Source: Actinomycetota bacterium (GTDB lineage: Bacteria > Actinomycetota > Actinomycetes > S36-B12 > UBA10799). Taken from it: a stretch of DNA of 64,000 nucleotides. The notes under the pieces are model-generated. The model was not told the origin of the DNA. It was given only the letters and a program-made list of their open reading frames with translations, and did no database searches. Within the stretch, counting starts at the first letter, position 1, and every line of letters begins with the position of its first letter. Below are positions 8,641 through 16,856 of the stretch, piece after piece. Made by a program: the position numbers and the translations under genes. The stretch is from assembly GCA_020637055.1 (NCBI GenBank), contig JACJWR010000001.1, forward strand, positions 496,001 through 560,000, in the 5' to 3' direction.

Positions 8641-8658
8641 CATATGTTGTAACATATG
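8641..8658. promoter_or_regulatory. 18-base palindromic operator
   Basis: CATATGTTGTAACATATG: two perfect 8-base arms around GT. It is AT-rich in a GC-rich setting and lies between the divergent HTH gene (start 8597) and the recombinase gene (start 8708). It contains TAACAT (8650-8655), a possible -10 for the recombinase promoter, so a protein bound here would block that promoter. Probable binding site of the neighbouring HTH protein. Confidence 0.65.
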
Positions 8659-8707
8659 AAGTGTTTGGGGGGACACGACCGCGACCACAGCACACACAGG
8701 GCAGGGG

Positions 8708-9877
8708 GTGCCGGTGGGTAAACCGCGCCGTCGGGGACGCTACCGGCTTCACCCCGACCCGCCGCAGCCGCCGGCAGGCGGCACACAACCCCCGTCCGGG
8801 GGTGGCGGCGTGAGCGGCTTCCGGGCACGGGCCACCCGCATCGGGCGCATCAACCGACCCACCGGCCCGTTCGTGCTCCGCCCGGGCCTGACAGGCCCCG
8901 GCGCGATGCCGGTCGCCGAAGCCGCCGAACTCGTCATCGAAGACTGGCGCCAACAAGCGGCCGTGGGCCAAGTCGCGGAATCCACAGTCGAAACGCACGG
9001 CAAACACCTGGCCCGGCTAGTCAAATATGCGGCCGCGAAGAACATCAAGATGGTGTCCGACCTGACACCCAACGTGCTGCTGTCCTGGCAGCGCGCGGTC
9101 AACGGCTACACCGGCAAACCGGTGCCGGAAACGACGCAGGATGCCCGCCGCGCCGTCGTCTCCTCCTTCTTCCACACCTGCTACCGGCTCGGCATCACCG
9201 ACCAAAACCCCGCCCAGGCGCTGCCCGTGCGCACCAACCGCGCCCGCTACGTGCACCCCTTCACGCCCGAGGAAATACAGCGGCTGAAGGACAACGCCGC
9301 CACGAAGATTCAAGACACCCGAACCCCCGCCGCGGTCGCCCTGGTCTTATTGGGCTGCTCGTCCGGCGAAGTCGGCTCCATCCGCTGCTCCGATGTGCAC
9401 CTGACCGAAATGCTTGTCCGCGCACACGGCGGCTCCGACCGGTACAAGCCGCGCTGGCTACCCATCGACGACCCGTGGTGCTTCAACGCTTTGGCCGCCC
9501 GCATCAAAACCATCGCCAAGAAGCACCCCGACGATTGGCAGCGCCGCACCATCGCCTACACCCCCAACGGTGGCGCCCCAGCCGAGGACTATCGCAGAGC
9601 GGCCGCCGCCACCTCCCGCACCATCACCTTCGCCCTGAAAGGCGCCGGGTTGAAAGTGAACGGGGAAACCCGCGTCGCCTCCATCACCGAATATGTCGCC
9701 GCCCGCGTCTTCGCCGAAACCGGCCGGGTCGAGGCGGTCGCCGCCCGGCTGGGCCTGTCCAACCTTGACGACGCCGCGCACATCGTCGGCTACGACTGGA
9801 AATCCGAATACGCCCAACCCGGCCCCCCACCCCCGCTCGGCGGCAGCCTTGACGGCGACCCGGGGGGTGACACCTGA
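8708..9877 (+). CDS. tyrosine-recombinase-like protein lacking catalytic residues
   Basis: 389 aa from GTG 8708; a GTG at 8810 preceded by GGGGGTGG is an alternative start. Residues about 66-165 form a SAM-like core-binding domain of phage integrases (AEAAELVIEDW, then STVETHGKHLARLVKYAAAK). The region that follows has the layout of the catalytic domain, but LLGCSSGEVGSIRCSDVHL (214-232) lacks the first catalytic Arg of the usual GLRxxE box. The C-terminal box (SITEYVAARVFAETG, then VAARLGLSNLDDAAHIVGYDW) lacks the HxxR pair. It may bind DNA without cutting it. TGATG overlap couples it to the next gene. Codon use favours GAA, AAA and CAA more than the neighbouring chromosome. Confidence 0.65.
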   Translation: MPVGKPRRRGRYRLHPDPPQPPAGGTQPPSGGGGVSGFRARATRIGRINRPTGPFVLRPGLTGPGAMPVAEAAELVIEDWRQQAAVGQVAESTVETHGKHLARLVKYAAAKNIKMVSDLTPNVLLSWQRAVNGYTGKPVPETTQDARRAVVSSFFHTCYRLGITDQNPAQALPVRTNRARYVHPFTPEEIQRLKDNAATKIQDTRTPAAVALVLLGCSSGEVGSIRCSDVHLTEMLVRAHGGSDRYKPRWLPIDDPWCFNALAARIKTIAKKHPDDWQRRTIAYTPNGGAPAEDYRRAAAATSRTITFALKGAGLKVNGETRVASITEYVAARVFAETGRVEAVAARLGLSNLDDAAHIVGYDWKSEYAQPGPPPPLGGSLDGDPGGDT

Positions 9878-11487
9878 TGGGCACCAACCCCGCCGTCACC
9901 CCCGCCATCACCCCCGGCGACGGCTACACGCTGCGCATCCGGCAACCCGACCGGCCCGACATCACCATCGACGGCGGAACACCCCTCCTGCCCACAGTGC
10001 GCACCGACGGCAGCATCGGGATGCGCGCCCCCCGCAACGAAGACGAACAACGCCTCGTAACCGACAACAACACCATCTGGGCACTTCTCGCCTCCACCGG
10101 ATTCTGGGAAGCCGCCGCCCAACTGCCCGGCAACCTGCCCACCACCGGCCCGCGCCGCCGCGGACGCCCCCCGGCCCAACCCACCTGGGTGCGGTGGGCG
10201 ATGGCGTGCGCCGCCGGCCTATTCGGCTCCCAAAACGCCTCCGTCGCCTACTTCGCCGACCCCATCACCTGGGAAATGTTCCGCCACGTCTCCACCGGCC
10301 ACCTACCCGTAGGGTGGCTGCCCGCACCCGAAACACCCCCGACCCGTTCCACCCTGCGCACCTTCCAAGACTGGTGGCAAAGCCCCGAATGGGAACACAT
10401 CCGCGCCAACACCCAAACAGCCCTCTTCCGCGCCGCACTCCAAGCAGCGAAAAGCAAAGGCCACTACGACCCCGACCAGCCGCTGTCCTACAACGACGTT
10501 GACTTCAAACAGTGGGCCATCTGCGACGGCACCGTGCTGGACGCCCCCGCCAGCCGCAACCCCCAACAGGGCGGGGCGTGCGTGCGCATCGACCCGGCCT
10601 CCGGGATGCACACCCACGCCGGGGCCACCAAATACGGCTCCAAGTTCGTCCTCGCCGAAACCGTGTCCTCGTCCTACCGTGGCCGGTTCATCATCGCCGC
10701 CGCCCACGTCACCCCCAAACCAGGCAACACCGTCGGAGACGAAGCCGCCGCCACCGTCGCCGCCATCACCAAACTGAAGCAGGCCGCGCCGGGGCTGCGC
10801 GGCCTCATCATCGACGGCGCCTTCCGCGGCACCCACATCAAACAGATGTATGACCTCGGGATAGTGACCGTGAACCGGCCCGCAGCCCTAGCGAACCCCA
10901 ACCGTGCCACCGGCGGGGTGACCGCCCCCGGCCGGGAAGAAACCAGCCGCCCCATCAGAATCCACCGCCACACACTGCCCAGCGGGCACGTGTGCGAACA
11001 CAACCTCTACCTCATCGGCTCCGTCTTGCACGACGAAAAGTGCGGCGACGGCGGCGAAACCAACTACGTGCCGCTGCCCGCCCCACGCAACGGCTACCCG
11101 CGCGCCGAACGCTTCGCCACCCGCTGGTACACCGAACACACCGTGCCCTGCCCCGACGGCGACACCACCGTCCTGCTGCGCCTTGACGCCCCCGGCAAGA
11201 ACGACTACCAGAACGGTTCCCGCACCGAACTGGCACGTTTCTACCCCACCAACAGTGAACAATTCGCAGTCCTCTACGGGCGGCGCAACGCCACCGAAAG
11301 CGTGCACCGACAGTACAAGCGCCGCGCCGAACGGGTACCCGCGTTCGGTGTGCTCAGCCAAACCCTGTACGTGCTCGGCTACGTCGCCACCCACAACGCG
11401 GTGGCCGAACAACTTCAACTGCGTGCCGACGGCAAACCGAACGTGTTCCGGGCGAAACCGGAACGGCGCAGCCGGCCTCCCGGCTAG
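9877..11487 (+). CDS. DDE-transposase-like protein
   Basis: 536 aa. Three acidic residues lie in contexts expected for a DDE (RNase H fold) transposase: WAICDGTVLDA (Asp 217), LRGLIIDGAFRG (Asp 313) and YGRRNATESVHRQYKRR (Glu 474); the last resembles the R-x-x-E-x-x-x-x-x-x-K signature of IS4-related families. The N-terminal 200 residues contain a basic stretch (GPRRRGRPP) and could bind DNA. The gene starts inside the stop of the preceding recombinase-like gene, so the two are translated together. It is the last gene before the right repeat. Length fits a full transposase, not a fragment. No terminal inverted repeats of an ordinary insertion sequence were found around it. Confidence 0.6.
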   Translation: MGTNPAVTPAITPGDGYTLRIRQPDRPDITIDGGTPLLPTVRTDGSIGMRAPRNEDEQRLVTDNNTIWALLASTGFWEAAAQLPGNLPTTGPRRRGRPPAQPTWVRWAMACAAGLFGSQNASVAYFADPITWEMFRHVSTGHLPVGWLPAPETPPTRSTLRTFQDWWQSPEWEHIRANTQTALFRAALQAAKSKGHYDPDQPLSYNDVDFKQWAICDGTVLDAPASRNPQQGGACVRIDPASGMHTHAGATKYGSKFVLAETVSSSYRGRFIIAAAHVTPKPGNTVGDEAAATVAAITKLKQAAPGLRGLIIDGAFRGTHIKQMYDLGIVTVNRPAALANPNRATGGVTAPGREETSRPIRIHRHTLPSGHVCEHNLYLIGSVLHDEKCGDGGETNYVPLPAPRNGYPRAERFATRWYTEHTVPCPDGDTTVLLRLDAPGKNDYQNGSRTELARFYPTNSEQFAVLYGRRNATESVHRQYKRRAERVPAFGVLSQTLYVLGYVATHNAVAEQLQLRADGKPNVFRAKPERRSRPPG

Positions 11488-11757
11488 GGCACTCCCCGCC
11501 CCGCGCCCCCGCACCAAACCCCCTCCTACTCGCCGGGGTTCCCGCCTGCCCGAAAAGCGGCCCAACCCGCCCCGGCCTGACCTTCGGCGCAGAAATCCGG
11601 CCCGATCTGCGCAGACACCTCCCGACGGCCACCATTCCAACCCGTCGCCCCCCAATTTGGCCGCTGCCTGCGCTGTTTCAGGCGTCCAACAATCGGCCGT
11701 ATTCGACCCGCTACGATGGCCGGGCCGGGGCACACGAATAACCGCCAGCATTACCGC

Positions 11758-11774
11758 CGTGTCCCTCGGGCCTC
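11758..11774. repeat. right 17-base direct repeat of the island (attR-like)
   Basis: Identical to 1850-1866. The last seven bases (GGGCCTC) are the 5' acceptor strand of tRNA-Lys, so the gene stays intact after integration, but everything upstream of it, promoter included, now comes from the island. Confidence 0.7.
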
Positions 11775-11839
11775 TAGCTCAATGGCAGAGCTGCGGACTT
11801 TTAATCCGTAGGTTCCGGGTTCGAGTCCCGGGGGGCCCA
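11768..11839 (+). tRNA. tRNA-Lys (anticodon UUU)
   Basis: 72-base cloverleaf. Acceptor GGGCCTC pairs with GGGGCCC (one G-U); D stem GCTC/GAGC; anticodon stem GCGGA/TCCGT with loop CTTTTAA giving anticodon TTT; T arm CCGGG-TTCGAGT-CCCGG; discriminator A. CCA is not encoded. The 5' end overlaps the right repeat of the island. Confidence 0.93.
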
Positions 11840-11855
11840 CTCTTGGGCGATCTGA

Positions 11856-14126
11856 CTAGCGCCAGCGGTGGGTACGCACGCACTCGGCGAAGTCGTCCGC
11901 GGTCAGCGGCGGGGAGAAGTAGAAACCCTGCGCAAGGTCGCAGCCAACCCGACGGAGCAACTCGAGGTCGGACGCGGCTTCGACGCCTTCCACGACGACC
12001 TCGGCCCCGAGCGCCGACGCAAGGCGGACCGCAGCCGCGAGCGACGTCTGTCTGGCGTCCGGATCGCTGGCCGCGAGGAAGCCGCGGTCGACTTTCACTT
12101 CGTCCACCGGCATGTTCATCAGTTGGGCCAGGGAACTGTAGCCGACGCCGAAGTCGTCGATCGCCACCCGCACTCCTAGTGCGCGCAGTTCGTTGACGGT
12201 CCGCCGGATGCGTTCCGGATCGGCTCCGATGGCTGTCTCGGTGATCTCCATGACCAGACGTTCGGCGTCGATGCCGGTCTCCCGCAACACCTGCGCGACG
12301 GTGTTGGGAAGGCTTTCGTCGACCAGGTCGATGCCCGAGATGTTCACGCTCATAGTCAGGTCTAGTCCGGCGTCCAACCACTCGCGCAGCGCACCGCAGG
12401 ACTCAGCCAGCGAGTGCCGGGTCACCCGGCCGATCAACCCCGCTCGTTCGGCCGCCCGGACGAATTCATCCGGCTGCAACTGGCCGAGGGTCGGATGCTG
12501 CCATCGGACCAGGGCTTCCGCGCCGAGCACCCAGCCGTCGCGCACCCGCACCAGCGGTTGATAGGCCATGAACAACTCACCGCGTTCGATCCCACCGTGC
12601 AAATCCGCCATCAAGTCCACCCGTCGACCTTCGGTCGGGTCGTGCTCGGGGTCGAACTCGACGATCAGTTGGCCGGACTTGGCGGCCTCCGTGAGGGCGA
12701 CATCGGCCGACCGTAGGAGCGAATCGCGCGACGACACACCGTGGCCGATGCGGGCGATCCCGACGTTCACCCCCACCCGGATTGAGAGTTCATCGAGTTG
12801 TAGTGGTGAATCCAGCGCATTGGCGACCTCCTCGGCCACCTGATCCACCTTGTCGCCGTTCGGCACGAGCACGGCGAAATCGCTGCCATCCAGACGCGCC
12901 AGCGTGAAGGGACCCGTGGCTGACGACAACCGTGCTCCGATCGCCCGCAGAAGGTCGTCGCCGACCTCGTGACCGAGGGTGTCGACGACCGTCTTGACGC
13001 CCGTGACCCCGATCCGCACCAGGCCGCCCGGCCGGTCGAGCGACACCTCCCCGGGGTGTCTCGTTCCGAACCAAGAATCGATCAACTCGGACATGCCCCG
13101 CATGTTCAGCAATCCGGTGAGATAGTCCCGGCGCGCCTGCTCATAGCCCTGTCCTGCCCGACGCAGGTCGATCATGGTGAGTACCAACCGGAGGGACGCC
13201 AAGGTGAGCGCTGCGAGCGCCAGCGCCACCACGATCTCCGGGATATCGATGAACAGCGACAAGGTGATGAGAGCAAGCGCCACGAGCGAAGCCACGGCAG
13301 GGGTGAAGATCGTCCAGCGCCTATCGATCCCTGGCTGGTAGTTGTAGGGATTCGGCAACAGTGCGGCGGCGATGATCATCGCGCTGCCGGAGGCCCAGGA
13401 GATCTCCAAGGGCGTGCCCTGTTCGAACTGTCCACCAGCCACCTGCTCGGCGTAGACGAAGTCACCCACCGCCATGATGATCACCGCCACCAGGATCGCG
13501 GCGATCGCCGGCGTGGGTCGGAAGCGCAGCGGCACCAAGCCGGCGATCACGATGGTGGCGAACATGACGTCGAGCACCGGGTAGAGCAGGTCGATTCCGA
13601 CCAGGCTGAGTTGACCGTCGTGGGAACTGTTCGGCAGGTACACGGCGAAGATCACGGCAGCCGCGGTCAATCCGACGATCAGGCCGTCGATGCGCGCGAC
13701 GGGACTGACGCTGTGGCCCCGTCGGGACAGGATGATGAGCCCGGCCCCGATGCACAGATAGGCCGAGAGGAACAGGACGTCTGCCACCAGTAGGTCTCGC
13801 TGGGTGGGAACGTCGGAAACGAATCGGAAGGCGATTTCGGCTGCCAGAGTGAGCACCAAGTACGCCGCCATGAATTGCCAGCCGCGGCGCAGCATGCCCG
13901 ACTGCCCCGCCCGCCAACTGACGATCACCACGCCCAGCAGCATCCAGATCGCGTAGGCGCCGATATCCCACACCAGCGCGGGGGCGCCGCCCGGCCTTTC
14001 CACCAACGGCAGTGACACCGCATAGAGGATGAAGAAGATCAGGGCGGCCACCGCGACGCCGAGCACCCACCGCGGGATGCCGAGCCTCGTCGGTGCGGAA
14101 TCCGCGCCGACGCCCCCATCGATCAC
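11856..14126 (-). CDS. membrane protein with degenerate GGDEF and intact EAL (c-di-GMP phosphodiesterase)
   Basis: 756 aa from GTG 14126, chosen because longer starts would run into the PfkB gene. About eight or nine hydrophobic segments fill residues 20-330. The GGDEF domain follows (DYLTGLLNMRGMSEL), but its signature reads LDGSDFA, so cyclase activity is unlikely. The EAL domain has every key residue: EALVRW, SVNISG, MEITETA, IDDFGVGYSSL, VDRGF, VEGVEAASD and QGFYFSPPL. It should therefore hydrolyse cyclic di-GMP at the inner face of the membrane, perhaps with the GGDEF part sensing GTP. It lies alone, downstream of tRNA-Lys and convergent to it. Confidence 0.9.
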   Translation of the reverse strand: MIDGGVGADSAPTRLGIPRWVLGVAVAALIFFILYAVSLPLVERPGGAPALVWDIGAYAIWMLLGVVIVSWRAGQSGMLRRGWQFMAAYLVLTLAAEIAFRFVSDVPTQRDLLVADVLFLSAYLCIGAGLIILSRRGHSVSPVARIDGLIVGLTAAAVIFAVYLPNSSHDGQLSLVGIDLLYPVLDVMFATIVIAGLVPLRFRPTPAIAAILVAVIIMAVGDFVYAEQVAGGQFEQGTPLEISWASGSAMIIAAALLPNPYNYQPGIDRRWTIFTPAVASLVALALITLSLFIDIPEIVVALALAALTLASLRLVLTMIDLRRAGQGYEQARRDYLTGLLNMRGMSELIDSWFGTRHPGEVSLDRPGGLVRIGVTGVKTVVDTLGHEVGDDLLRAIGARLSSATGPFTLARLDGSDFAVLVPNGDKVDQVAEEVANALDSPLQLDELSIRVGVNVGIARIGHGVSSRDSLLRSADVALTEAAKSGQLIVEFDPEHDPTEGRRVDLMADLHGGIERGELFMAYQPLVRVRDGWVLGAEALVRWQHPTLGQLQPDEFVRAAERAGLIGRVTRHSLAESCGALREWLDAGLDLTMSVNISGIDLVDESLPNTVAQVLRETGIDAERLVMEITETAIGADPERIRRTVNELRALGVRVAIDDFGVGYSSLAQLMNMPVDEVKVDRGFLAASDPDARQTSLAAAVRLASALGAEVVVEGVEAASDLELLRRVGCDLAQGFYFSPPLTADDFAECVRTHRWR

Positions 14127-14236
14127 GTCACTCGCCCGCCTCCGCCGGATCCCGCGTCCGGCCTCCTCAGTGATGCTAGTTCCTGGGTGGGTTCGGCAGG
14201 CCAGGTTGGGCCGAATGCTCAGTCGACAGACTGTGG

Positions 14237-15190
14237 TTACGCCCTCAACTTCGACAGCATTCCGGCCAGATCGGCGCGGGTCGCAAGCCCGTCGCTGCCC
14301 GAGATCTGCGAGGTCCAGCGGGCCAGGCACTGCCCCTGAACAAGGGCGTCGGTGAGTTCAGACGAGGTCAATTCGGGCAACGCCGTCCCCGTTGCGCGGC
14401 GGTGGAGCAACCAGTCGAGCACGCCGGTGGCGAGTGCGTCCCCAGCGCCGTTGGTGTCAACGATTGGGAGGTCGAGCGGTGGCGGCGGCACCGTCACCTC
14501 CGCTCTGCGCGTGATCGCCGCGGCCCCCCGGACACCCATGCCCAGGACCACCAGCCGGGGCCGGCTGCCAGCGTTGTCGTCATCTGGGCCGAGCCATGCG
14601 TGCGCGGCCGCCACCGGATCGGCGAGGTTGGCACTGGAGGCGAACACCACGTCGGCCGCGGCGACGAAGTCGTCGCGGTAGGCGTCGTCCGGGTGCTCCA
14701 CGTCCTGCAGATCCACGGCCACCAACATGTCGCGGGTGCGGTCGGTCGGTAGCAGCCGGCGGCACCAGTCGGAGAGGTGGAAAAGCGCCAACCGGGGCTT
14801 GTGATCCAGCAGCACGGATGCCGGCTGGGGGAGTGGCGCCGTCATGTGGCCCCGGCCGTCGTAGAAGGCGCGCCGGCGCCCGTCGGGAGTCATCAGGTTG
14901 ACGCTTCTGGCGGTGCCCTGCGGATCCAGCGACTCGGCGACGATCTGAACACCGTCGTGTTCGAACGCCGTCCGCACGGCGGCACCGGCCCAATCGTCGC
15001 CCAGCACGCCAACGAATCCGGTGCGCCAGCCCAAGCGGGCGAATCCGCGAGCGGTGAAAGCGCCGGCCTGGCCCACCGCGTCCACTGTGTGCACCATGGT
15101 CGAATCCCGGCTCGGATCCCATTCGCGGTCCGGCAGGTACACCAATGTGTCCACCCCGGCGGCACCGATCACTGCGACGTCTACTCCCAT
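14237..15190 (-). CDS. PfkB-family carbohydrate/nucleoside kinase
   Basis: 317 aa from ATG 15190, where the typical N-terminal strand begins (VDVAVIGAAGVDTLVYLP); a GTG at 15223 would add 11 residues without a ribosome site. AVGQAGAFTARGFARLGWRTGFVGVLGDD is the N-terminal ribokinase signature in pieces, and DTNGAGDALATG (about 262-273) holds the anion hole and the catalytic Asp. The protein phosphorylates a sugar, nucleoside or similar alcohol with ATP; the substrate cannot be told. It is divergent from the YbjQ gene, with about 60 bases between starts. Confidence 0.85.
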   Translation of the reverse strand: MGVDVAVIGAAGVDTLVYLPDREWDPSRDSTMVHTVDAVGQAGAFTARGFARLGWRTGFVGVLGDDWAGAAVRTAFEHDGVQIVAESLDPQGTARSVNLMTPDGRRRAFYDGRGHMTAPLPQPASVLLDHKPRLALFHLSDWCRRLLPTDRTRDMLVAVDLQDVEHPDDAYRDDFVAAADVVFASSANLADPVAAAHAWLGPDDDNAGSRPRLVVLGMGVRGAAAITRRAEVTVPPPPLDLPIVDTNGAGDALATGVLDWLLHRRATGTALPELTSSELTDALVQGQCLARWTSQISGSDGLATRADLAGMLSKLRA

Positions 15191-15237
15191 GACTGCTAAG
15201 TGTGCCGCGTACGCGGGACTCACCGACGGTTCCGGAC

Positions 15238-15243
15238 TACCGT
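15238..15243 (+). promoter_or_regulatory. -10 box, leaderless start of the YbjQ gene
   Basis: TACCGT followed by six bases and ATG 15250. Confidence 0.5.
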
Positions 15244-15249
15244 GAGGCC

Positions 15250-15609
15250 ATGACTCAAGAACAGACCGGCGCCACGAAGCTCTACACCTCGACCACCTTC
15301 GACCCGCCGCCCGGCTACCGGATCGACAAGTCGATCGGGTTGTGCTGGGGTCTGCTGGTGCGATCGGTCGGCTTCGCCAAAGGTTTCACCGGGAGTTTCC
15401 GGTCGCTCAAGGCAGGTGAGGTGCCGCAGTACACCGAGGTGGTGGACCACGCCCGGACCGACGCGGTTGACCGGATGATGGAACACGCCGCACAACTCGG
15501 CGCAAACGCCGTCCTCGGCATGCGGTTCGACTCCAGCGACGTCGCCGACGGTCTCGCGGAGATCTTGGCCTACGGCACCGCCGTGGTGTTGGTAGCCGAC
15601 CAGAACTAG
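15250..15609 (+). CDS. YbjQ/DUF74 family protein
   Basis: 119 aa. The core matches the YbjQ (PF01906) family: an N-terminal strand (LYTSTTFDPPPGYRIDKSIG), SFRSLKAGEVPQYTEVVDHAR in the middle, then AAQLGANAVLGMRFDSSDV, which is the usual L-G-A-N-A-V-x-G segment. Members form small pentameric beta-rich oligomers of uncertain function, sometimes described as putative heavy-metal binders. Starts at ATG 15250 behind a leaderless-type -10 box. Its last four bases overlap the 3' end of the opposing amidohydrolase gene. Confidence 0.85.
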   Translation: MTQEQTGATKLYTSTTFDPPPGYRIDKSIGLCWGLLVRSVGFAKGFTGSFRSLKAGEVPQYTEVVDHARTDAVDRMMEHAAQLGANAVLGMRFDSSDVADGLAEILAYGTAVVLVADQN

Positions 15610-16856
15610 TTCGCGTGGCCCGCCTGCCACAGCAGCGCGGAGTTGACCATCACGCTCACCCCGACGCCGATGGCGCGTTCGTCGACGTCGAAGGTGGAGG
15701 CGTGCAGATCCAGTCTGGGGCCGACCCACTGCGGGTTGTGCGTGCCGAGCCGTCCGTAGGCGCCGGGAACCTCCTCCAAGTACCAGGCGAAGGAGTCGCC
15801 GCCCCACGACTGTTCGGTGGCGAACACGGCCTCGTCGCCGAGCGAGGCTCGGGCGGCCGCCTCCATCGTCGCCATGGCATCGGCATCGTTGACCACCGGC
15901 GGGATGCCGCGGCCGTAGTCGACGTCCCAGGTGGCCCCGGTGGCGCCGATCACGTCGGCCAATGCCGCCCGCAGGATCTGCGGTGCGGCGTCCCAGAGTT
16001 CTCGCGAGGGGGTTCGCATGGTGCCCCGCATGCGGGCCAGACCGGGGATCACGTTCGGCGCCTCGCCGGTGTGCAGGGCGCCGAAGACCAGACGGGTCGC
16101 ACCCACCGAGGCCGCGAGTTCGGCGAACCGACCGGGCAGTTCGGTGACGACCAGCCCCGCCACCTGCACCAGGTTCACCGTGCGCTCGGGCCGCGCAGTG
16201 TGGCCGCCGGGACCGCGCAGGGTGATTTCGACCGTGTCGGAGGCCGAGGTGATCGGGCCGACCCGGCCACCCACGTAGCCGACTTCGGCCTTGGGGTCGC
16301 AGTGCAGGCCGAAGATCACCGCGACGTCTTCCAGGAATCCCTCCTTGATGACGTCGATCGCCCCGCCTGGCACCGTCTCCTCACCCGGCTCGAAGATCAA
16401 CCTCACCCGTCCGGGGAGCCTTCCCATCTCGTCCAGGGTGTGCAGCGCGATCCCGGCGCCGAGCACCACCGAGGTGTGCACGTCGTGACCGCAGGCGTGG
16501 GCGACCCCGGGCCGTCGGGAGGTGTACTCCGAGTCGGTCATGTCGTCCATGGCCAGGGCGTCGATGTCCGCCCGCAGTGCCACGACGGGGCCGTCGGATT
16601 CGCCGATATCGCACACCACGCCGGTGCCGCGGGAGAGAACCTTGGGGTCGAGGCCGTTGGCCCGCAGCCAGTTGCAGATCTTGTCCGTGGTGGCGTGCTC
16701 GGCGTAGCTCGGCTCCGGGTGGCGGTGCAGGTCACGCCGGAAGTCGACCAGAGACGGTCCGTGGCGGCGCAGGAAGTTGGTGAGATCCACGTGCCCCGGG
16801 GTCGGACCGGTTCCCGGAGTGGGCGCGTTCGCCGGGGTGCCGTTCGTGCCGCTCAT
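15606..16856 (-). CDS. M20-family amidohydrolase (hippurate hydrolase / N-acyl-amino-acid amidase type)
   Basis: 416 aa. The M20D signature is clear: VALRADIDALAM (about 93-104), then HACGHDVHTS (about 122-131) with metal ligands Cys, His and Asp, then the EPGEET segment with the catalytic Glu. A dimerisation domain with GGHTARPE (about 224-231) follows. Such enzymes hydrolyse amide bonds of N-acylated amino acids with a di-zinc or manganese centre in the cytoplasm. The first 20 residues are low-complexity Pro/Gly/Thr. Its start overlaps the stop of the glutamate-cysteine-ligase-like gene (ATGA), so the pair form an operon and may act on related gamma-glutamyl or amino-acid conjugates (inference). 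Confidence 0.88.
   Translation of the reverse strand: MSGTNGTPANAPTPGTGPTPGHVDLTNFLRRHGPSLVDFRRDLHRHPEPSYAEHATTDKICNWLRANGLDPKVLSRGTGVVCDIGESDGPVVALRADIDALAMDDMTDSEYTSRRPGVAHACGHDVHTSVVLGAGIALHTLDEMGRLPGRVRLIFEPGEETVPGGAIDVIKEGFLEDVAVIFGLHCDPKAEVGYVGGRVGPITSASDTVEITLRGPGGHTARPERTVNLVQVAGLVVTELPGRFAELAASVGATRLVFGALHTGEAPNVIPGLARMRGTMRTPSRELWDAAPQILRAALADVIGATGATWDVDYGRGIPPVVNDADAMATMEAAARASLGDEAVFATEQSWGGDSFAWYLEEVPGAYGRLGTHNPQWVGPRLDLHASTFDVDERAIGVGVSVMVNSALLWQAGHAN

Noticed and set aside
1871..11749. Weak inverted match (about 11 of 17 bases, sharing TGGCGG) between the inner ends of the island at 1871-1887 and 11733-11749, as possible terminal inverted repeats of a transposon.
   Set aside because: The score is near what GC-rich sequence gives by chance, the two are at different distances from the repeats, and a 17-base target duplication would be too long for known DDE elements.
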